Shown here: one piece after another, positions 9,446 to 16,576 of the stretch | Position numbering within the stretch: the first letter of the stretch is position 1 | How the letters are laid out: each line of letters begins with the position of its first letter | Source: Pseudomonas benzenivorans | Lineage (GTDB): Bacteria; Pseudomonadota; Gammaproteobacteria; Pseudomonadales; Pseudomonadaceae | DNA: 64,000 bases | NCBI RefSeq assembly: GCF_900100495.1 | Contig: NZ_FNCT01000003.1 | Location: 354,295 to 418,294 of the forward strand | Direction of reading: 5' to 3' | Made by a program: the position numbers and the translations under genes | The notes under the pieces: model-generated | Seen by the model: the letters and a program-made list of their open reading frames with translations, nothing else | Databases searched by the model: none | Told to the model about the DNA's origin: nothing

Positions 9446-9883
9446 GTGAAGATCACAAGGACGCACGGACAGCAGGGTTTCACCCTGATCGAAATCATGG
9501 TGGTGGTGGTGATCCTCGGCATTCTCGCCGCCCTGGTGGTGCCGCAGATCATGAGCCGCCCGGACCAGGCCAAGGTCACCGTGGCCCGGGGCGACATCAA
9601 GGCGATCGCCGCGGCCCTGGACATGTACAAGCTGGACAACCACAGCTACCCGAGCACCCAGCAGGGCCTTGAGGCGCTGGTGCAGAAGCCCTCCGGCAAC
9701 CCGCCGGCGAAGAACTGGAACCAGGACGGCTACCTCAAGCGCCTGCCGGTCGATCCCTGGGGGACTGTCTACCAGTACCTGGCGCCCGGCACCAAGGGCG
9801 CCTTCGACCTCTATTCGCTGGGCGCCGACGGCAAGCAGGGCGGCAGCGATCTGGATGCCGACATCGGTAACTGGGACCTCTAG
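9446..9883 (+). CDS. xcpT: Major pseudopilin GspG/XcpT
   Basis: This is the main subunit of the periplasmic pseudopilus, 145 residues before processing. The prepilin peptidase site is G-FTLIE around residues 11-16, followed by the hydrophobic helix MVVVVILGILAALVVPQI. The C-terminal calcium-loop region (GADGKQGGSDLDADIGNWDL) is typical of GspG. The start is a GTG, with xcpS ending 4 bp upstream. Cleavage and N-methylation need the prepilin peptidase, which is not in this window. Confidence 0.96.
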   Translation: MKITRTHGQQGFTLIEIMVVVVILGILAALVVPQIMSRPDQAKVTVARGDIKAIAAALDMYKLDNHSYPSTQQGLEALVQKPSGNPPAKNWNQDGYLKRLPVDPWGTVYQYLAPGTKGAFDLYSLGADGKQGGSDLDADIGNWDL

Positions 9884-9889
9884 TCGGCC

Positions 9890-10420
9890 ATGCGCCGGAC
9901 GCGCGGCTTCACCCTGATCGAGCTGTTGGTCGTGCTGGTGATCCTCGGCAGCCTGATCGGCCTGGCCGTGCTCGGCGGCGGCATCGCCGGCCCGACCCGC
10001 GAGCTGCGCGGCGAGGCCGAGCGCCTGGCCGGGTTGATCGGCGTGCTGGCCGAGGAGGCGGTGCTGGACAATCGCGAATACGGCCTGCGGCTGAGCGGCG
10101 AAACCTACCAGGTGCTGCTCTACGAGCCACGCTCGGGCCGCTGGCAGGCGCTGGCGGACAAGCCCCATCGCCTGCCGGCCTGGGCCGAGCTGAGCCTGGA
10201 GCTGGACGGCGAGCCGCTGCAGTTGCCGACGCCGGAAGGCGAGGAGGGCGACGCCAAGAACAGCCTGCCGCAGCTGCTGATCCTCTCCAGCGGCGAGCTC
10301 AGCCCGTTCCGCCTGCACCTGCGCGAGCGGCGCAAGGATGGCTTGCGCTTGTTGTTGTCCAGTGATGGCTTCCGCCTGCCCAGGGTCGAAGCCGACGACC
10401 TCAAGGCGCGCGCCGGATGA
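9890..10420 (+). CDS. xcpU: Minor pseudopilin GspH/XcpU
   Basis: This 176-residue minor pseudopilin has a short leader ending in RG, cleavage before FTLIELLVVLVILG, and a globular beta-rich C-terminal domain. It carries the +5 Glu. It overlaps xcpV by 4 bp (ATGA), indicating translational coupling. Minor pseudopilins H-I-J-K form the tip complex that primes pseudopilus assembly. Confidence 0.93.
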   Translation: MRRTRGFTLIELLVVLVILGSLIGLAVLGGGIAGPTRELRGEAERLAGLIGVLAEEAVLDNREYGLRLSGETYQVLLYEPRSGRWQALADKPHRLPAWAELSLELDGEPLQLPTPEGEEGDAKNSLPQLLILSSGELSPFRLHLRERRKDGLRLLLSSDGFRLPRVEADDLKARAG

Positions 10421-10806
10421 AGCGCCTGGCCGGGTTCACCCTGCTCGAAGTGCTGGTCGCCCTGGCGATCTTCGCCCTGGTCGCGGCCAGTGTGTTGAGC
10501 GCCGGTGCGCGCAGCCTGCAGACCGCCGCCAGCCTGGAGGACAAGACCCTGGCGATGTGGATCGCCGACAACCGCCTGAGCGAGCTGCAGCTGGCCGAGA
10601 CGCCCGCCGCCGATGGCCGCGACCAGGGCGAGTTGAGCTTCGCCGGGCGCCGCTGGCAGTGGCAGAGCGAGATCCAGGCGACCAGCGAACCGAGCATGCG
10701 CCGGGTCAGCCTGTGGGTGGCGCCGCGCCCCGAGCGCGGCCTCGGCGGCGACCTGCGCGAGCGGGCGCTGGTCAGCCTCAGCGGCTTTCTCGGTGACTCG
10801 CCATGA
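10417..10806 (+). CDS. xcpV: Minor pseudopilin GspI/XcpV
   Basis: This 129-residue minor pseudopilin has the processing site LAG-FTLLEVLVALAIFALVAAS and the +5 Glu. The C-terminal region is the short GspI domain. In other systems GspI nucleates the tip with J and K. It overlaps both neighbours by 4 bp (ATGA), so xcpU to xcpW form a coupled block. Confidence 0.94.
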   Translation: MKRLAGFTLLEVLVALAIFALVAASVLSAGARSLQTAASLEDKTLAMWIADNRLSELQLAETPAADGRDQGELSFAGRRWQWQSEIQATSEPSMRRVSLWVAPRPERGLGGDLRERALVSLSGFLGDSP

Positions 10807-11492
10807 GGCGCGCGGCCGGTTTTACCCTGCTGGAGCTGCTGATCGCCATCGCGATCTTCGCCCTGCTCGGTCTCGGCACCTACCGCATGCTCGACAGCGT
10901 GCTGCGCAGCGACGCCAGCACCCGCGAGCATGAACTACAGCTGCGTGAACTGGTGCGGGCCATGGCGGCGTTCGAGCGCGACCTGTCGCAGGCGGCGCCG
11001 CGGCCGGTGCGCGATCCGTTCGGCGAGCCGCGTCCGGCCTTGCTCGGCGAGGAGGGCGAGGCGCCCGCGCTGGAGCTGAGCCGGCTCGGCTGGCGCAACC
11101 CGCTCGGCCGCCCGCGCGCCGGCCTGCAGCGGGTGCGCTGGCAACTGAGCGGCGAACAGTGGCAGCGGCACTATTGGAATGTCCTCGACCAGGCGCAGGA
11201 CAGCCAGCCACAGGTGCAACAGGCCCTGGAGGGCGTGACGCGCCTGCAACTGCGCTACCTGGATGGCGATGGCGCCTGGCATGCCAGTTGGCCGCCCGAG
11301 GGCGGCGGCGAGAAGAGCCTGCAAGCGCTGCCGCAGGCGCTCGAACTGGTGCTCGAACACCGCCGCCATGGCGAGCTGCGCCGCCTGCTGCGCCTGCCCG
11401 ACGTGCTGCCCAAGAGCCTGACGCAGGCGCCCGTCGAGGACCCCGGCGCAACCGAGCCCGCCGACGAAGCGATTCAGGAGCCGGCGCCATGA
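10803..11492 (+). CDS. xcpW: Minor pseudopilin GspJ/XcpW
   Basis: This 229-residue minor pseudopilin has the site AAG-FTLLELLIAIAIFALLGLG with the +5 Glu. The large C-terminal GspJ domain ends in an acidic, low-complexity tail (about 205-229: PVEDPGATEPADEAIQEPAP). That tail is not part of the conserved fold. It overlaps xcpV and xcpX by 4 bp. Confidence 0.93.
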   Translation: MRRAAGFTLLELLIAIAIFALLGLGTYRMLDSVLRSDASTREHELQLRELVRAMAAFERDLSQAAPRPVRDPFGEPRPALLGEEGEAPALELSRLGWRNPLGRPRAGLQRVRWQLSGEQWQRHYWNVLDQAQDSQPQVQQALEGVTRLQLRYLDGDGAWHASWPPEGGGEKSLQALPQALELVLEHRRHGELRRLLRLPDVLPKSLTQAPVEDPGATEPADEAIQEPAP

Positions 11493-12454
11493 AGATGCAG
11501 CGGGGCGTGGCATTGATCACCGTGCTGCTGGTGGTGGCACTGGTCACGGTGATCAGCGCCGGCATCATTGCCCGTCAGCAACTGGCGATCCGCAGCAGCG
11601 CCAACCAGTTGCACGTGCGCCAGGCCTGGCACTACGCGCTGGGCGGCGAAGCTTTGGCCAAGGCGGTGCTGCGCCGCGACTTGCAGCAGGGCGACCCGCG
11701 CGCACCGGTGGATCACCTGGGCGAGGCCTGGGCGCAGCCGTTGGCGCCGTTCGCCCTGGACGAAGGCGGTGAACTGCGGGTGCGCATCGTCGATCCGAGC
11801 GGGCGCTTCAATCTCAACAGCCTGGTGCGCGAAGGCCAGGCCAACCAGGCGGCGCTGGCGCAGTTCCGCCGCTTGCTGCTCAGCCTGCAGATCGACAAGC
11901 CCTATGCCGAGCGCCTGCTCGACTGGCTGGACAGCGACCAGCAGGCGAGCGGCGGCTATGGCGCCGAGGACAACCAGTACCTGCTGGCACAGCCGCCCTA
12001 CCGCACTGCCAATCGCACGCTGGTCGACGTATCGGAGCTGCGCCTGTTGCTGGAGATGGACGAGGCCGATTACCGGCGCCTGCTGCCATTCGTCACGGCT
12101 CTGCCGGCCGACGCGACGCTCAACGTCAATACCGCCAGCGCCTGGGTGCTGGCCAGTCTGGCCGAGGGCTTGCCGCTGAGTACCGCCGAGGGCCTGGTGG
12201 CCAATCGCGGCAGCCAGGGCTATGCCGATCTGCCGAGTTTTCTCGCCCAGCTGCCCGGGTTGCAGGTGCAGAGCCAGGGGTTGGCGGTCGGCAGCCCGTA
12301 TTTCCAGGTGATCAGCGAGGTCGGTGTGGGCGATCGCCGCCAGGTTTTACACAGCACCCTACAGCGTGCCAGCGATGGCAAGGTATACGTGCTAGCCCGT
12401 GATCTGGGGCAGGACGCCTTGGCGCCTGCGCCCGTCGAGGAAGTCGAACCATGA
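11489..12454 (+). CDS. xcpX: Minor pseudopilin GspK/XcpX
   Basis: This 321-residue protein is the largest minor pseudopilin and caps the tip. Its leader site is QRG-VALITVLLVVALVTVISAGI. Position +5 is not Glu, the hallmark of GspK. The insertion domain includes the SAM-like helices (NVNTASAWVLASLAEGL). The ATG at 11489 overlaps the xcpW stop (ATGA), and a 4-bp overlap leads into xcpY. Confidence 0.94.
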   Translation: MKMQRGVALITVLLVVALVTVISAGIIARQQLAIRSSANQLHVRQAWHYALGGEALAKAVLRRDLQQGDPRAPVDHLGEAWAQPLAPFALDEGGELRVRIVDPSGRFNLNSLVREGQANQAALAQFRRLLLSLQIDKPYAERLLDWLDSDQQASGGYGAEDNQYLLAQPPYRTANRTLVDVSELRLLLEMDEADYRRLLPFVTALPADATLNVNTASAWVLASLAEGLPLSTAEGLVANRGSQGYADLPSFLAQLPGLQVQSQGLAVGSPYFQVISEVGVGDRRQVLHSTLQRASDGKVYVLARDLGQDALAPAPVEEVEP

Positions 12455-13587
12455 GTCAAGCGTATGTATTTCTACCGCCGGCGGCCTGTGCCGGCGCGGC
12501 TGCCGAGCTGCCGGCGCAATGCGTGCAGGCGGAGCGCAGCCAGCGCCTGCCGTTCGCCGAGGCGGTGGCCGGGCTGGGGAGTGGCTGGACCCTGGTCCTG
12601 CCGGTCGAGGCGGTGACGGTCTGCGCGGTGCGCCTGCCGACGCAGAAAAGCCGCTGGTTGCGCCAGGCGCTGCCGTTCGCCGTGGAGGAGCTGCTGGCCG
12701 AGGACGTCGAGCAGCTGCACCTGGCACTCGGCGAGGCGTTACCCGATGGCCGCCATCGGGTGTTCGCCGTACGCCGCAGTTGGCTGAGCGGCTGGCTGGC
12801 GCTGTGCGCCACGCCGCCGCAGGCGATTGCCGTGGATGCCGACTTGCTGCCGCGCGAAGGCACGCAGCTGCTGCAGCTGGAGTCGCGCTGGCTGCTCGGC
12901 GGCGAGGGCGTGGCGCGCCTGGCCCTGGATGGCGAGGCCTGGCCGGCGCTGGCCGCCGCCTGTCCGCGCCCGTACTTCGCCTATCGCGGTGTGCGGCAGG
13001 CGGGTCTGGAGCCGGCGGACGAGCGCCCGGAACTCGCCGATCCCTATCGCTGGCTGGCGCAGCAGGCGCTCGTCGACAACCTGGCCCAGGGCGAGTTCGC
13101 CGTGCAGCAGAGCGACGGCCGCTGGCAGCGCTGGCGGCCGCTGTTGGGGCTGCTCGGCCTGTGGCTGGTGCTGCAGTGGGGCTTCAACCTGGCCCAGGGC
13201 TGGCACCTGCAGCGCCAAGCCGATGCCTACGCCGAGGCCAGTGCGGCGCTGTATCGGGAGCTGTTTCCGGAAGACCGCAAGTTGATCGATCTGCGTGCGC
13301 AGCTGGACCAGCACCTGGCGGCGGACGGTGCCAGCGGCCAGGGACGTCTGCTCGGCATGCTCGCCCAGGTGAGTCAGGCGATAGTCGCCGAGGGCGCGCA
13401 GGTGAGCATCCAGCAGCTGGATTTCAGCGAGCTGCGCGGCGATCTGGCCATGCAGGTGCAGGCGCCGGGTTTCGGCGAGCTGGAGCGGCTGCGCGAGCGC
13501 CTGCAGGAGGCGGGGTTGGCGGTGCAACTGGGCTCCGCCAGCCGTGAAACGGTTGGGGTGAGCGCGCGTCTGGTGATCGGGGGATGA
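12451..13587 (+). CDS. xcpY: Type II secretion cytoplasmic-membrane protein GspL/XcpY
   Basis: This 378-residue bitopic protein recruits the XcpR ATPase. Its N-terminal cytoplasmic domain (about 1-225) has the actin-like fold seen in GspL, including LPTQKSRWLRQALPFAVEE. One transmembrane segment follows near 231-250 (LLGLLGLWLVLQWGFNLA), then a periplasmic ferredoxin-like domain. It overlaps xcpX and xcpZ by 4 bp each. Confidence 0.93.
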   Translation: MSQAYVFLPPAACAGAAAELPAQCVQAERSQRLPFAEAVAGLGSGWTLVLPVEAVTVCAVRLPTQKSRWLRQALPFAVEELLAEDVEQLHLALGEALPDGRHRVFAVRRSWLSGWLALCATPPQAIAVDADLLPREGTQLLQLESRWLLGGEGVARLALDGEAWPALAAACPRPYFAYRGVRQAGLEPADERPELADPYRWLAQQALVDNLAQGEFAVQQSDGRWQRWRPLLGLLGLWLVLQWGFNLAQGWHLQRQADAYAEASAALYRELFPEDRKLIDLRAQLDQHLAADGASGQGRLLGMLAQVSQAIVAEGAQVSIQQLDFSELRGDLAMQVQAPGFGELERLRERLQEAGLAVQLGSASRETVGVSARLVIGG

Positions 13588-14114
13588 ACATGGGCAGTCT
13601 GAGCGATCTGAAGAATCCACTCGCCACCCAGCTGGAAAGCTCCGTGCTGCTGCAGCGCTGGCGCGCCCTGGCCGCACGCGAGCGGCTGGCCCTGGCTGGA
13701 TTGGCGCTGTTCCTGGTGCTGGTGGTGCTGTATCTGCTGCTCTGGCAGCCGGCGCGGCAGGGGGTAACGGCGGCGCGCAGCGCCTTCGAGCAGCAGCGCG
13801 CCCTGCATGCCTATCTGCAGGTCCAGGCGCCAGCGGCGCGCGGTCTGGCCAGCAAACCGCGGACCAGCCTCGATCCGGCGCGCCTGCAAGGCTTGGTCAC
13901 CGCCAGCGCCGCCGAGCAGGGCTTGGCCGTCGAGCGCCTGGACAGCGATGCTGACGGTTCGCTGCAGGTCAGCCTGCAGCCGGCGCCATTCGCCCAGTTG
14001 TTGCGCTGGTTCGCGGCGCTGGAGCACCAGGGGGTGCAGATAGCCGAAGCCAGCCTGGCGCGCAGCGAGGACAATCGGGTAACCGCAAGGTTGACCTTGC
14101 AGGTGGCGCTTTGA
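13584..14114 (+). CDS. xcpZ: Type II secretion inner-membrane protein GspM/XcpZ
   Basis: This 176-residue bitopic protein has a short cytoplasmic start, one transmembrane segment near 37-54 (LAGLALFLVLVVLYLLLW) and a periplasmic domain that pairs with XcpY. It is the last gene of xcpR-Z. About 150 bp later the tRNA-Val gene begins; no clear T-rich terminator is seen between them. Confidence 0.93.
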   Translation: MNMGSLSDLKNPLATQLESSVLLQRWRALAARERLALAGLALFLVLVVLYLLLWQPARQGVTAARSAFEQQRALHAYLQVQAPAARGLASKPRTSLDPARLQGLVTASAAEQGLAVERLDSDADGSLQVSLQPAPFAQLLRWFAALEHQGVQIAEASLARSEDNRVTARLTLQVAL

Positions 14115-14262
14115 GGCCCTGAGGTGCCGCCAGGATGCCGTCTCGGGCGCAGTGCAGAGCCTGGGTGCGGAGCGCGATATCTTCCGCCCTTCGAGAAAAA
14201 CTTTAAGCAGAGTATTGACTTAGGGGCGCTCCCCTCGTAAATTGCGCGCCTCGCAAAGCGAT

Positions 14263-14338
14263 GGGTGATTAGCTCAGCTGGGAGAGCATCTGCCTTACAA
14301 GCAGAGGGTCGGCGGTTCGATCCCGTCATCACCCACCA
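14263..14338 (+). tRNA. tRNA-Val (anticodon TAC)
   Basis: The 76-nt cloverleaf starts GGGTGAT and ends ATCACCC-ACCA, with the CCA encoded. The anticodon loop reads cttacaa, giving TAC. The D-loop (agctcagctgggagagc) and T-loop (ggttcgatcc) are canonical. Confidence 0.96.
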
Positions 14339-14387
14339 CTCTTTGCGGATTTTGGTTTGAAAAATCGGACGCAAGTCCGACCGACGC

Positions 14388-14464
14388 GCAGCGGTAGTTC
14401 AGTCGGTTAGAATACCGGCCTGTCACGCCGGGGGTCGCGGGTTCGAGTCCCGTCCGCTGCGCCA
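14388..14464 (+). tRNA. tRNA-Asp (anticodon GTC), copy 1
   Basis: This 77-nt tRNA has the acceptor stem GCAGCGG/CCGCTGC, a GTC anticodon (cctgtcacg) and encoded GCCA. It is identical to the copy at 14563-14639. The three tRNAs are closely spaced and probably processed from one precursor. Confidence 0.96.
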
Positions 14465-14562
14465 TATTTTCCATGTCGGGTTCGCTCGACATGAGGTGGA
14501 AAAGCCCAGGGGCGAAGCCGCCAGACGAAGCAAGAGTTCTTTGGACGCAAGTCCACCGACAC

Positions 14563-14639
14563 GCAGCGGTAGTTCAGTCGGTTAGAATACCGGCCTGTCA
14601 CGCCGGGGGTCGCGGGTTCGAGTCCCGTCCGCTGCGCCA
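14563..14639 (+). tRNA. tRNA-Asp (anticodon GTC), copy 2
   Basis: The 77-nt sequence is the same as copy 1. The leader before each Asp copy also repeats (ggacgcaagtcc followed by ccgac), so a unit of about 175 bp was tandemly duplicated. Confidence 0.96.
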
Positions 14640-14648
14640 TACATGAAG

Positions 14649-14678
14649 CCCTCAGGTAGCGATACCTGGGGGTTTTTT
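14649..14678 (+). terminator. Rho-independent terminator of the tRNA transcript
   Basis: The stem ccctcaggta / tacctggggg has a gcga loop and is followed by tttttt. It lies 9 bp after the last tRNA. Confidence 0.88.
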
Positions 14679-15013
14679 GTTTCCCGTTCCTGGCACCTCG
14701 CCGCGGCGCCCGTCGCCCACCCGCCAGGCCGCCCGCCAAACCTGGCCCGCCGCCACGCCGCTGCAGCCTTTCGCTCCGCAGAAAGCCCTGTTTCCTTTGC
14801 CTGCTGCAGTGCCGGATCGCGCTTGCCGTTTGCGTTGCTGGTCGCGCCCGCTGCTTCAGCCGCCCGTCCTGGTGTGGCAGCAGCCCCTTGTCGCCCAGGC
14901 AAGCATCCCAAATATCCCGGCCCGCGGTGTGGGGTGGTGGGGCGCCAGCTCGCCTCATGGAGCCGAACCTGGGCTCTGGCTGCATAAAGGGCTTGGTTTG
15001 CAGAGTTAATTCA
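14679..15013. other. Intergenic region before the siderophore locus, no gene seen
   Basis: This gap of about 330 bp contains short open frames only, with no ribosome binding site or family-like sequence. It is C-rich up to about 14990 and turns AT-rich at the Fur-like site. It marks the left border of the siderophore block. No integrase remnant, and no repeat of the tRNA 3' end, was seen. Confidence 0.5.
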
Positions 15014-15032
15014 AATTAGAATTATTCTCATT
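15014..15032. promoter_or_regulatory. Putative Fur box upstream of the ECF sigma gene
   Basis: An AT-rich inverted repeat, tagaat-t-attctc with flanking A/T (aattagaattattctcatt), lies 30-48 bp before the sigma factor start. It fits the 6-1-6 Fur pattern and the usual location for iron-starvation sigma genes. Confidence 0.7.
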
Positions 15033-15061
15033 TGAATCATCATTGGCGCAGGGTTTCCGAT

Positions 15062-15571
15062 ATGAGTGATACGGCGATGGCGACGGAGCAGAGCCTCCAC
15101 GACCTGTACCGCGACCATAGTGGCTGGCTGGAGGGCTGGTTGCGACGGCGCCTGGGCAATGGCTGCGATGCCGCGGACCTCAGCCAGGATACCTTCCTGC
15201 GGCTGCTCGCCAGCTCCCAGCGGATCGCCGACCTGCAGGAGCCCCGGGCCTATCTGCTGACGGTGGGCAAGCGGCTGCTGAGCAACTTCTACCAGCGGCG
15301 CAGCCTGGAGCAGGCGTACCTGGATGCGCTGGCGGCGTTGCCCGAGGCCAGCGTGCCGTCTCCCGAGCAGCGCTGGCTGCTGCTGGAAACCCTGCAGGCG
15401 CTGGATGAGATGCTCGACGGGCTGCCGGCGGCGGTACGCCGGGCGTTTCTCTGGAGCCAGTTGGAGGGCCTGGCCTATCAGCAGATCGCCGAGCGCTTGC
15501 AGGTGTCCGAGCGCACCATCAAGCGCTACATGGCGCAAGCCTACGAGCATTGCCTGCTGGTGGCGCTGTGA
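15062..15571 (+). CDS. FecI-family ECF sigma factor (AcsS-like) of the siderophore locus
   Basis: This 169-residue ECF sigma factor of the iron-starvation group has region 2 near 12-80 (DLYRDHSGWLEGWLRRRLG, DAADLSQDTFLRLL) and region 4 near 110-160. The helix-turn-helix is AYQQIAERLQVSERTIKRYM. Achromobactin production in P. syringae is known to depend on an ECF sigma called AcsS; this gene has the matching position, so the same role is inferred. ATG at 15062 (MSDTAMATEQ) is preferred over an upstream TTG at 15032, which lies in the Fur-like site. It is translationally coupled to the next gene (TGATG). Confidence 0.88.
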   Translation: MSDTAMATEQSLHDLYRDHSGWLEGWLRRRLGNGCDAADLSQDTFLRLLASSQRIADLQEPRAYLLTVGKRLLSNFYQRRSLEQAYLDALAALPEASVPSPEQRWLLLETLQALDEMLDGLPAAVRRAFLWSQLEGLAYQQIAERLQVSERTIKRYMAQAYEHCLLVAL

Positions 15572-16509
15572 TGCCCGCGGCCGAGGCGCGCCAGGTGGCG
15601 CGGGCCGCCGCGCAGTGGCTGGCGTTGCTGGAGTCCGGCGCCGCCACCGAGCGCGATCGCGCCGACCTGCAACACTGGCGCGCCAGCTGTACCAGTCACG
15701 AGCAGGCCTGGCAGAAGGCCCAGCTGCTGCGCCAACGCTTCGCCGAATTGCCTGCGGCGCTGGCCATGGCCAGCCTGGATCGTCCGCAGCCGGGGCGGCG
15801 TGCAGTGCTCAAGTGTGCGCTGGGCGCGGCGACGCTGCTGCCGAGCGCCTGGCTGCTCGGTCGGCAACTGCCGCTGGAGGTCTGGCAGGCCGACCTGCAC
15901 ACCACCACCGGCGAGCGCAAGCAGCTGCTGCTGGCAGATGGCAGCTCCCTGCAGTTGAACACCGCCAGTGCCGTCGATGTGGATCTGGACAACCGGCGTC
16001 TGACCCTGGTGGCTGGCGAGATGGCGCTGCAGGTGCCGGGGGCGGCGCCGATGACCATCCACACCCGCCATGGGCTGCTCAGCGTCGGCGCCGGCGAACT
16101 CTGCGTGCGCCAGGAGCCGCGCGGCTGCCGGGTCTCGGTATACGGCGGCACGGCGTCCGTGCGGCCCTTGCGGGGGCCGGTGTTGGCGCTGCGCGGCGGC
16201 CAGCGGGTCGACCTGCAGGCCGCCGGCGCCGGGGCGTTGGAGCCATTCGATGTGTTGCAGCCGGGCTGGCGCGAGGGCGTGTTACTGGCGCAGGACCAGC
16301 CACTGGGGGAATTCCTCGAGGAGCTGAGCAAGCACCGGCCGGGCGTGCTGCGCTGGGCGCCGGAGCTCGAGTCGCTGCGCGTCACCGGCAGTTTCCGTCT
16401 GGAGGACACCGATCGGGTACTGGCGCTGCTGGCCGCCAGCCTGCCGCTGCATGTGCAGGCGCGTACGCGTTTCTGGGTCACGCTGCTGCCGCGCAAAAAA
16501 GTTGCCTGA
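15571..16509 (+). CDS. FecR-type anti-sigma / sigma regulator
   Basis: This 312-residue transmembrane regulator passes the receptor signal to the ECF sigma. The N-terminal cytoplasmic anti-sigma region (1-75) has the usual ARQVARAAAQWLALLESG helix. A single membrane segment (about 78-98) follows RRAVLK. The periplasmic FecR domain contains ERKQLLLADGSSLQLNTASAVDV and continues to the STN-contacting C-terminal region. Its start overlaps the sigma stop by 1 bp. Confidence 0.92.
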   Translation: MPAAEARQVARAAAQWLALLESGAATERDRADLQHWRASCTSHEQAWQKAQLLRQRFAELPAALAMASLDRPQPGRRAVLKCALGAATLLPSAWLLGRQLPLEVWQADLHTTTGERKQLLLADGSSLQLNTASAVDVDLDNRRLTLVAGEMALQVPGAAPMTIHTRHGLLSVGAGELCVRQEPRGCRVSVYGGTASVRPLRGPVLALRGGQRVDLQAAGAGALEPFDVLQPGWREGVLLAQDQPLGEFLEELSKHRPGVLRWAPELESLRVTGSFRLEDTDRVLALLAASLPLHVQARTRFWVTLLPRKKVA

Positions 16510-16576
16510 AGCCTGTCCCTTTTTTTCGCCTCGCCTGTCATTGCAAGTAAGTGAACGAAAACAGAGAGCCTCTCCA

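Noticed and set aside
14640..15010. Possible att site or integrase remnant at the tRNA-Asp end
   Set aside because: I saw no repeat of the tRNA 3' end elsewhere in the window and no integrase-like frame.
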